Assembly: GCA_964019155.1 (NCBI GenBank)
Contig: OZ025239.1
Coordinates: 7,937,263 to 8,001,262 of the forward strand
Length of the DNA stretch: 64,000 bases
Reading direction: 5' to 3'
Origin: Osedax fenrisi
Taxonomy: Eukaryota; Annelida; Polychaeta; Sabellida; Siboglinidae
Part shown: piece after piece, positions 40,901 through 64,000 of the stretch
Position numbering within the stretch: the stretch's first letter is position 1
How the letters are laid out: each line of letters starts with the position of its first letter
Position numbers and translations under genes: made by a program
Notes under the pieces: model-generated
Databases searched by the model: none
The model's input: only the letters and a program-made list of their open reading frames with translations
What the model was told of the DNA's origin: nothing

Positions 40901-43900
40901 AAGTGGGGGGGCATCTGGGTCTGCCTCAGTGGCAGTATAGGTTCACCGATGTAGGGCTGTCTCCTCAAACTATGGTTAGTCTACTGCGAGGGGTGGGGTG
41001 GTGGGGTGGGGGGGCATCTGGGTCTGCCTCAGTGGCAGTATAGGTTCACCGATGTAGGGCTGTTTCCTCAAACTATGGTTAGTGTGCTGCGGAGGGGGGA
41101 GGCACCCTAAAATAGAGGACACCCTAAGCCAGGGGTCACCCTAAGCCAGGGGGCACCCTATGCCAGGGGGTACCCTAATCCTGGGGACACCCTAAAACAG
41201 GGGTCACCCTAAGCCAGGGGACACCCTACACTAGTTCGGTGTTAATAATCCACAGGTTTACAGGTCTTATATCAAATGTAAATCATTATAAATGATATCG
41301 CTATTTACGTTTACATTTAATTATTGTCTTATATATACGTATAATTATTATTTTTAATCAAAATTAAATTCCGTATTCGCAGTATTCATCATAACTAGTA
41401 GTTGGCATAACATTTCTATCTCTCAATCGGCAACGTACAGCGATCAGTAAATGTTGAATAAACTATAATAGATAGTGATAACATATTATAGATAATTAAG
41501 TGGAGGGACGCGTTCTTCTTAAGTCAGGTACGAAATTTACGCATTAAATTCAATTACACACATTTAATAATAGGTAATTTTTTTTTTCAATAGTTAATAA
41601 TATATCATTGTATTATGAAATTATTTTTTTATTACATATCAATTCATTAAAATATTTATAATATATGTTTTATTTATCATTCATAAACAAAGATAAAATT
41701 AAAATTAATAATTTGTAGTATACAAAAATTATTACATTATAGCCTATTGTATTACCTACTTATATTGAAAATTTGAATTCATTATTTCTATTATTCAATG
41801 AGATATTGAATTTTGAGTGATAGTAATACATGAAAAACATTATTTTGTGTAAAAGGCATTTAAAGTTTATTACAATATAATTGTGAATTACCATTTATAA
41901 AATTATATTAAATACTTATATAATATAGAATACATAAAATATATGATATGAACAATACTATTTATATATATATAGTAAAATTGTATGTATTAATGTATAT
42001 TATACGAATAATATATATGTATAATAAATATATTTTAATACACAAAAATAAGTAGAAATATAAATAATAGTATACTTATATTAAAATATATAAATTTTAC
42101 ATTATGAAGGATTATAAAATAATATATATATATATATGCATTATAATAAACATCGATTAGAAGTAAATAAATTATAGTATACTTATTATATAAAATATAT
42201 AAATATTATTATATTCATTTTCTCGTAAATGCATTCAATTGGACAAAATTGATAAATTAATCACAAAATTATACAGCATCTATTTAACCGATTATTTATA
42301 ATTATGACTGGTATTTTAAATTATTCATTAAATTAGTACTTCCTATAAATTACTCTGTTTATATACTTATATGACGATTTAAAGTAAACTTTATTGATCA
42401 AATGATAGATAAATATTTCATTATTTCATTTCGAACATAATAATTTGTAAATAATAATTCCGAAGAAGCTACTTAATATACTAAATACTGTTACTGATAT
42501 TTTGTTAAACTTTATAATATATACTTCATATACAAATACATTTAGATACTGGTATCTACATACAACTTCCTGTTATAATAAATCAGTAAAAGTTATTTAT
42601 AAATTTTCTGTTATATTATATGAATAATACAAATTTATATATATATATTATATATGTGTTTTATATAATTACTTTAATATTTACAAATGGATCGAAAATT
42701 AAAAAAATAATAATTTTTTAAATTCTTATAAAATTTAGAAATTTCAATAACAACAAAAATAATTTATGGTTTATTTAGAATAAAATGTATTTTAATTTAA
42801 AAGTATCATATAAATAAATGGTAGATTTCTATTTTATTACTTCTATAAACATAATTAGTAAATCTACTATTAATTATTATTATCTATTCCTATAAATTTT
42901 ACAAAAATGTCTTATTTTTTTCAATAATAAAAAAATTCAAGAATTTGTTTTAAATAAATGTAAAATATAATCTTATATATTTAATTGTATGCATATATAC
43001 ATGCATATATATAAGTATACTTATTGTGAAAGTGAACATTTTTATATTAATTAATTAATTATGAAAAATTTGTATTTTAATGTCTCCTAAATAACGAATT
43101 TCAATTTTTAAATATTACTAATTTAATATTTCTAGAATTTTACTATACTTTTACAAATTTACAAAACTAATTTTACAAAAAATCCAAGAATTTATGTTAA
43201 ATAAATGTAAAATATAATCTTATATATTTAATTGTATGCATATACTTATTGTGAAAGTGAACATTTTTATATAAATTAATTAATTATGAAAAAAATATAT
43301 TTTAATGTCTCCTAAATACCAATTTTAATGTTTATATATTACTAATGTTTGTAATATTTCTAGGATTTTACTAGAATTGTGCCAATTAAAATGTTTTTTT
43401 TACATTTACCAATTTTGTTATCTTTATAATTCATAAATTTATAGTCCTATAATGTTCACTTTCCATAAATAACTGGAGTTGTCAATTGTATAAAGTATCA
43501 TGTAATAGAATAAAAAGGAAATGTTTATAGTTATATAAGATTTACATGTTTATCGAGTTTGAATTATAATAGTTTTTATATGTTTTGATTATTTCACAAT
43601 AATAATAATACAAATATTTACTAAATTTGTTAGTAATAATAATAATACAAATATGATGACTCATAACAACAATACTGTTACATCGACAGCAATGGTTCGA
43701 ATTGTTTTGTCCCAAGCGTTTACACGAAAACTCAAAGATCGTAAGCCGAAGAAAGTATGCGTTGAACTTTCTCGAACCCGGAAAAATATTTAAACCTCGC
43801 AAAGATAATAGGTTACGATATTTACGACAACGAATAGAACTATATAATAATGATTACATTTGTAAACTGTTGCACATTCTTAAAGCCGGCCTCTCGCTTC

Positions 43901-44319
43901 AAGCTCGAATTCACTCGAATACCATAGTATTGCAAATATTTTGTATCTATAAAATATATTAACACAGCGAATATTAATCACAAATGTGGTCTCAGTTTAA
44001 ATCTAGCTTACACGATATATCACTGTACATCACATTATATATTCGGTATTAGATTTATATATATATATATATATGTATTCTCCGTTCGAATGAAAACGCT
44101 AACTTCTCGTTTACTCAGAAAACTGGCATCTTCGGCTCTGACCGATAAGATATCGTCGGTGAAGCCTAGAAAGAATATAAACAGTGCAAAGTTAGCATGC
44201 CACTAGCACCACCCCAGGGGTTACCCTATGTTACGTCACTAATCTCCTCCTCCACCTCCTTCCGCAGGAATACAGCTAACAAAGTGAACAATAACAACTC
44301 GGCCTGCAACAAAAAGTGA
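30729..44319 (+). CDS. TPGS2: TPGS2, tubulin polyglutamylase complex subunit 2, eight exons
   Basis: A non-catalytic subunit of the neuronal/ciliary polyglutamylase complex, which positions TTLL1 to add glutamates to tubulin tails. Exons: 30729-30808, 31626-31713, 32604-32810, 39535-39636, 40709-40872, 43690-43811, 44119-44190, 44268-44319. All phases agree; 294 residues and TGA. Diagnostic blocks: DAITAWEQ, CIMCEDLKNFYLSMNGIAL, VPIGRIVVNPLERL, KPKFDHRSRIFELDS, GKVCYVYL, SEIWFIDRSLRW, DYYRLAVMHLGLPQWQY, GLSPQTM|QWFELFCP. The length is close to human TPGS2 (300) once a missing N-terminal exon of about 30 residues is added. Intron 3 carries a same-strand LINE. Convergent with FHIP1. Confidence 0.95.
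31200..31240 (-). mobile_element. short SINE fragment
   Basis: CACGAGAGCGGCTTCGAAGG and GAGCCATACG match the SINE body. Lies in TPGS2 intron 1. Confidence 0.55.
31626..31713 (+). CDS. TPGS2: TPGS2 exon 2
   Basis: After the acceptor CCCTCGCAG encodes KHACIMCEDLKNFYLSMNGI and ALTYKVKIK, aligning with the VMPEDVKNFYLMTNG block. The donor GTAATA leaves one base of the next codon. Confidence 0.95.
32604..32810 (+). CDS. TPGS2: TPGS2 exon 3
   Basis: Encodes DHLSV, a short insert, VPIGRIVVNPLERLLRINNY (vertebrate IPLGSMAINSISKL), then an acidic, Ser-rich tail SDSDVESSD. The donor GTTATT begins a degenerate repeat (GTTATTACGCAAT and variants) running to about 32950. Confidence 0.93.
33976..34947 (+). 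CDS. LINE ORF1, PHD-like zinc-finger protein
   Basis: Putative RNA-binding/chaperone ORF1 of the LINE. I start at MSSECHKCSTDC rather than the ATG 18 codons earlier, because conserved residues begin here. Cys/His pairs CHKC, CIKC, FLHFKC and CNSC form a PHD-like finger, a type found in ORF1 of CR1-group elements. A central hydrophilic region and a possible RRM-like middle (KLSITIEHIDIKNC) follow. It ends at TGA followed by CTAG, with the same frame open beyond. Confidence 0.8.
   Translation: MSSECHKCSTDCVSEYITCIKCNSFLHFKCMHAAGIIKNPWSNSNKLPAYALSILNSENILYLCNSCKPNFTMNIPTPISQLTSNTLSDITAKLDEIKNIVDNTYIITNTHKKTFADVLINSIEPKLNTISDNMNKSGNHSNSTKLDYKLSITIEHIDIKNCNTEYIKSLFTLLNISFSSITNIFFRNNNAYVYFINSFSKFDFLSCTRLSRSKLIGTDYNYIFIRDYLDKDIFKRGRVYYHALISKLITDYKSVFNYKTKNYELRPLIKIDDIDKIDWICNSFVPSTIQFEEWNTSFEKFILSKKSNSPNDTETSNGSFSSD
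35008..35922 (+). CDS. LINE ORF2, endonuclease part (ended by an in-frame TGA)
   Basis: APE-type endonuclease that nicks target DNA for reverse transcription. Motifs in order: MFNARSVRNKADII (catalytic Asn), AITETWL (metal-binding Glu), SRGGGLAIIY, IYRPPSS, LGDFNV (Asp/Asn) and ISDHYVISF (catalytic His). The true start is probably upstream of this Met, since the frame is open back to the ORF1 stop. The TGA at 35920-35922 separates it from the RT in the same frame. I take this second TGA as a mutation. Confidence 0.88.
   Translation: MFNARSVRNKADIIHQLIIDSKSSIVAITETWLTNNDSSIPSQLTPTNFDIIQANRLSPSRGGGLAIIYSSEFKLLSSSIPSTISCEILSCRFLLPNSIIIQFILIYRPPSSIFNNFLSELESLFESISTDNLIILGDFNVQVNTHSLCSESFKKLIYEYSYNQLVNFPTHTSGNTIDLIIIPPDSAIISKPTQGNLISDHYVISFDILVSPFILSDHVKHYRNISKINLQLFINSVYAYISIHDTSLANYISYDNFNDALRYSLDAHSPLLIRTKKYGAHSPWFNNDLVLLRRRLRYHQLKFK
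35968..37797 (+). CDS. LINE ORF2, reverse transcriptase part
   Basis: Same frame as the endonuclease. RT motifs: YRPISQLSSISKTMERIV, QSAYLPNHSTETAL, VLLDLSSAFDTLNH (first catalytic Asp), GVPQGSVLGPILFILYI, HLFADDLQIY (catalytic Asp pair), LNITKTD and LGFTIN. The C-terminus has LLCITHKAIYMGVPSYLS and ends FKCRLHTYMVSL, typical of the L2/CR1 group. All catalytic residues are intact, suggesting a recent insertion or recent family activity. Confidence 0.93.
   Translation: MYKKKLSAARSSFYTDKLNKYGTSTKEAFKLAFSLIGKNRNKNLPDGSDDNLCSLFANFFQNKVLKIIDDLPVVDSIYFESSPSFSDTHWSYFNLPTSSVVLSLMSCLKSNSPLDPVPLNLLRILSPYLIDIITGIIRVSLSSSIVPQSMKYAYITPILKKHNLDSSILSNYRPISQLSSISKTMERIVARQLIDYIISNSIVDCFQSAYLPNHSTETALNIVFNDIILSMDNKASCYLVLLDLSSAFDTLNHMILSYRLREIGIHGQVHNWLMSFVSNRISSVKIKSSLSAPFDHTHGVPQGSVLGPILFILYILPINLIFKKYPNIRYHLFADDLQIYTFFPPGSDIDIIQLSIANCIKDLISWFSCNSLSLNITKTDSIILSRSLSSITLTHPFLISLPISNTITTLGFTINNVLDYSVHISNTVRTANYFLYNIGKARSKLTFNLTKSLLHSLVCSRLIYCNSLLINIPQKLMKKFDSIQRRAVRILFKLKRSDLTISIHSIMATLGWLQFRDLCKFRLLCITHKAIYMGVPSYLSKGLIIRTTTRPSRKCELMKLSLPLVSSMYADAAFTVAAPKYWNSLPDELRTMSSFMSFKCRLHTYMVSL
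39535..39636 (+). CDS. TPGS2: TPGS2 exon 4
   Basis: Encodes EVTKPKFDHRSRIFELDS and GHGKVCYVYLDTKP, close to KPHFDSRSVIFELDS..GKVCLVY of human TPGS2. The acceptor is GATTTAG and the donor GTACGT. Both ends are in phase 1. Confidence 0.95.
39637..40590. other. TPGS2 intron 4
   Basis: A (GAT/GGT)n run at 39677-39745. A diverged reverse copy of the 487-bp hAT-like family occupies about 40479-40639 (ends TTTATATCGATG). The intron closes with a CA-rich tract next to the acceptor. Confidence 0.65.
40709..40872 (+). CDS. TPGS2: TPGS2 exon 5
   Basis: Encodes IPAFKSEIWFIDRSLRWFP and DYYRLAVMHLGLPQWQYRF, then GLSPQTM, the best-conserved part of the family. The donor is GTTAGT. The last 64 bp plus the donor and about 38 bp of intron are tandemly repeated twice more downstream, and the first extra copy stays in frame. 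Confidence 0.95.
40809..41100 (+). repeat. 102-103 bp tandem triplication of the exon 5 end and its donor
   Basis: Copies begin GCATYTGGGTCTGCCTCAGT at 40809, 40911 and 41014. Each keeps the coding sequence to TCAAACTATG and the donor GTTAGT. Copies 2 and 3 lack an acceptor. Confidence 0.97.
41101..41230. repeat. minisatellite after TPGS2 exon 5
   Basis: About eight copies of GGGGACACCCTAAGCCA-like units directly after the exon-copy array. Confidence 0.92.
41231..43689. other. TPGS2 intron 5, remainder
   Basis: Very AT-rich. Contains a diverged ~247-bp tandem duplication (42936-43376; shared TGTGAAAGTGAACATTTTTA and TTTTAATGTCTCCTAAATA). No exon recognised. Confidence 0.65.
43690..43811 (+). 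CDS. TPGS2: TPGS2 exon 6
   Basis: Encodes QWFELFCPKRLHENSK and LEPGKIFKPRKDN, aligning with QWFSMYKP..LDPSKVFKSKNK. The acceptor is ATCGACAG and the donor GTTACG. Confidence 0.93.
44119..44190 (+). CDS. TPGS2: TPGS2 exon 7
   Basis: Encodes a basic tail, KLASSALTDKISSVKPRKN. Found by phase and splice signals: acceptor TTACTCAG and donor AA|GTTAGC, the only one that fits exon 8. Confidence 0.8.
44268..44319 (+). CDS. TPGS2: TPGS2 exon 8 and stop
   Basis: After a pyrimidine-rich acceptor, CTCCTTCCGCAG, encodes NTANKVNNNNSACNKK and TGA. The variable C-terminal tail; its identity rests on splice phase. Confidence 0.8.
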
Positions 44320-44383
44320 ACTCACCGCATTATTATTATTTATTTATAATTAATTATTATTAATACGATCACCGGAATCGATA

Positions 44384-44389
44384 AATAAA
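44384..44389 (+). terminator. likely TPGS2 poly(A) signal
   Basis: AATAAA 65 bp after the stop codon. A minus-strand AATAAA at 44415-44410 could serve FHIP1, so the two 3' UTRs probably meet or overlap here. Confidence 0.45.
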
Positions 44390-44761
44390 CAACGCTAAAA
44401 TATATATGATTTATTAGTAATGTAGTAAGTATTGCGTCGTTGATACGAATAACAATGTAACAGGGTGTAAGGAGTTGACTGTAGATATGATATGACCTAG
44501 ACTATGGACATACTTCTGTGTAGTTATGCGGTGTGCTATGTGTACACACTAGGTGCGGAGTTTCATACAACGGGTATCGAGGTCAGTCGAACGTCGCAGT
44601 AATCGCGACTATTATATATTATAACTAGAGGTAGTGGGGGCGCCGTGAAATGGGCGTACAAGCATGCGACGCGTTGATAAGTGAAAGGGGGCTGAACGAC
44701 GGGATGGTCTAGGTGGGGGGGACGTAAGTACTATGCGGTGGGTGATACTACAGGGCGAGGG

Positions 44762-62158
<17,397 letters not shown>

Positions 62159-62820
62159 CTGAGAGTGGGTCGGGTAGGGGGGTAGGGTAACGATTACGTT
62201 CGGTAAACAATTACGATATGGACTAAATGGAAAATAAATAATAGTACATTTTTTGATGACGAATTATGAAAAATATATATTCAATTCGTTTGAAAATTTA
62301 AAAATTCATATTTTAAAAATAAGTTTGATTCAATTTGATTCAAAATATAACTCTATATATATATAACATAACTGGAATAGTTAGAAATTAATTCAAAATT
62401 ATAAAATATTAATTTAATATAAATAGGAATTTGTTAGAAATAAATGTGATCTTAGAAGGTGAAAGGAAGTTTTGAAGTTAGGAAAATATTCATAGAAATA
62501 TTTTAAAATATGTATCTACATTTTAAAATATATATTTTTCTATATTTGAAAAAAAAATCTTATCTTTATTTTGATACATGTATCACTGTACCCTTAACTC
62601 AGAAAATAAGCATGTTTAAATAGTAGATCAATAATAGCAATAATTTATATATTGTAGATTATTTAATTAATATAAGATCGTTTTTAGAATTTCATACTGT
62701 ATTATTGATTAAATAAATATCCATATGCATCCTATATATATATATTTTCTATATTCATATATATTTTAAATATTTGTTATCTATTATTACTTATATACAT
62801 ATTACATATTATGTAATATT

Positions 62821-62855
<35 letters not shown>

Positions 62856-62867
62856 TATTTTATTTTG
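62159..62867. other. region upstream of the first FHIP1 exon found
   Basis: AT-rich. No further FHIP1 exon or promoter recognised. Confidence 0.55.
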
Positions 62868-63124
62868 TGGAATCCTTTCGTCCCATCTAGGAACTTAGAT
62901 GAAGTTTTCACTTATAACCATATATGGCTCTAATGTCCCTTCGAAGCTGCTCTCGTGTTAAGGCATCCATCGTTTTAACGAGAGCCGATCATTTATTTAT
63001 ACACAATCATATAAGATCAATTCTAAATAATATTTTAAGACCCATTTTATAAAATTAATTAATGGTTCGGACGAGGCTCGAAACCGTGTCCTACTGCTTG
63101 TGTGTCTGACGCTAAGGCAGCCAC
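62868..63124 (-). mobile_element. full-length tRNA-derived SINE (reference copy)
   Basis: About 257 bp. Minus-strand head with A-box-like TGGCTGCCTTAGCGTC and B-box-like GGTTTCGAGCCTCG, a central GAGAGCAGCTTCGAAGGGA block, and AAGTTCCTAGATGGGACGAA before the tail. These boxes would drive RNA polymerase III. Confidence 0.85.
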
Positions 63125-63541
63125 AGGGGCATTTTTATATATAATATATATATATATATTATATAGATATATATAAACATTTTCCAAATATTATATAAAT
63201 ACAATAGTTTTTAATGTAATATTTTATTATATTATAAAAAATTAATCATTATTAATTATCATAATTATATTGTAAATATTTAAAATCAATTAACTCTGAA
63301 AAATTATGTTTTGTATAATCACTGATTAAATATGAATACTTTATTAATAATGCTCTAAATTAATTGAAATTGTCAGTAAATAAATATTATATAATTACTT
63401 ATCATGGAAGTTTTTATTCTATTAAATATTCAATATAGTTTTTATTCTATTCAATATGTAATATAGTTTAATTAATTCATTCTTTGATATTTTATTTTAA
63501 TAATAATTACAATTTATTATTAATACTATCTTATTGATTAA

Positions 63542-63691
63542 GGGCAGGGGTAACCTTGCAGGCGTTTACATGTAAAAGATAGGGAAAAATAGCTATTTTT
63601 AAAGAGGTAATAACTTTTTTATTTATTATTATATTTTTCTAATTTTTTTATTAATTATCTAGATAACATTCATCTATAGTTATATTGGTAC

Positions 63692-63695
<4 letters not shown>
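63542..63695 (+). mobile_element. TTAA MITE, copy 3, truncated
   Basis: TTAA, then GGGCAGGGGTAACCTTGC, and the shared TACATGTAAAAGATAGGG and AGATAACATTCATCTATAGT blocks. Replaced by a (TA)n run on the right. Confidence 0.75.
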
Positions 63696-63730
<35 letters not shown>

Positions 63731-64000
63731 ATATATACCCCAATTGGGAATCTGATTTTTTGCATCCATTTCAAACAAGGTTAAATTCAATTACTATTAG
63801 AAAAAATGGATTATGGTCAAAAGCTTCTCGATTGATGCGCAATTTGAACTTGCGCAAAATTGTTTATTCGAATTAATGATTTACATTATGATTAGTGTAT
63901 GTCTATTTATAGACTATCATACTGAGAGTTCAAGTTAATAATGCGTGTAGCCTACACGATGTAGGGCGTATGTAATATCATATTAATATATAACCATACA

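Noticed and set aside
62990..63124. tRNA gene
   Set aside because: A- and B-box-like motifs are present, but no cloverleaf with paired acceptor stem can be drawn, and the sequence continues into a SINE body repeated elsewhere.

Overview
This is eukaryotic, and specifically animal, nuclear DNA. Small GC-rich exons sit in very AT-rich introns full of (TA)n, (TG)n and (ACT)n microsatellites, with SINEs, LINEs and many short DNA-transposon derivatives. The standard genetic code applies: host genes end in TAA or TGA and Trp is TGG. The species cannot be named. The gene set (OTUD7, TPGS2, FHIP1) is metazoan, and the repeats point to an invertebrate.

Three spliced genes can be reconstructed exon by exon. 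Every splice phase agrees and the translations align to known families along their length. (1) 2827-19008, minus: an OTUD7/Cezanne-type deubiquitinase. Nine exons carry the whole OTU domain (catalytic Cys and His both visible) and a C-terminal A20 zinc finger; the N-terminal (UBA) exon was not found. (2) 30729-44319, plus: TPGS2, tubulin polyglutamylase complex subunit 2. Eight exons; the first ~30 residues were not found. (3) 44762-62158, minus: FHIP1/FAM160A, the HOOK-interacting subunit of the FTS-HOOK-FHIP dynein adaptor complex. Sixteen exons plus a candidate 45-nt microexon; the 5' end probably lies beyond the window. Genes 1 and 2 are divergent, about 12 kb apart. Genes 2 and 3 are convergent, with stop codons 443 bp apart.

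TPGS2 intron 3 (32811-39534) holds a nearly intact CR1/L2-type LINE in sense orientation. A decayed LINE RT fragment lies at 27072-28050. A tRNA-derived SINE family has at least seven copies or fragments. A TTAA-flanked MITE family has three copies.

The most unusual content is threefold. First, there is a set of hAT-like non-autonomous elements with 8-bp target-site duplications, shrinking to 36-50 bp 'inverted-repeat-only' micro-elements; one has its empty site preserved in the same window. Second, the 5' splice sites are abnormal: 17 of 30 reconstructed donors have T at +3 (GTTAGY type), and one intron is GC-AG. Third, many introns start or end in their own private tandem array, often with a repeat unit that begins with the splice-site sequence. 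In TPGS2 exon 5 the array includes 64 bp of coding exon plus its donor.
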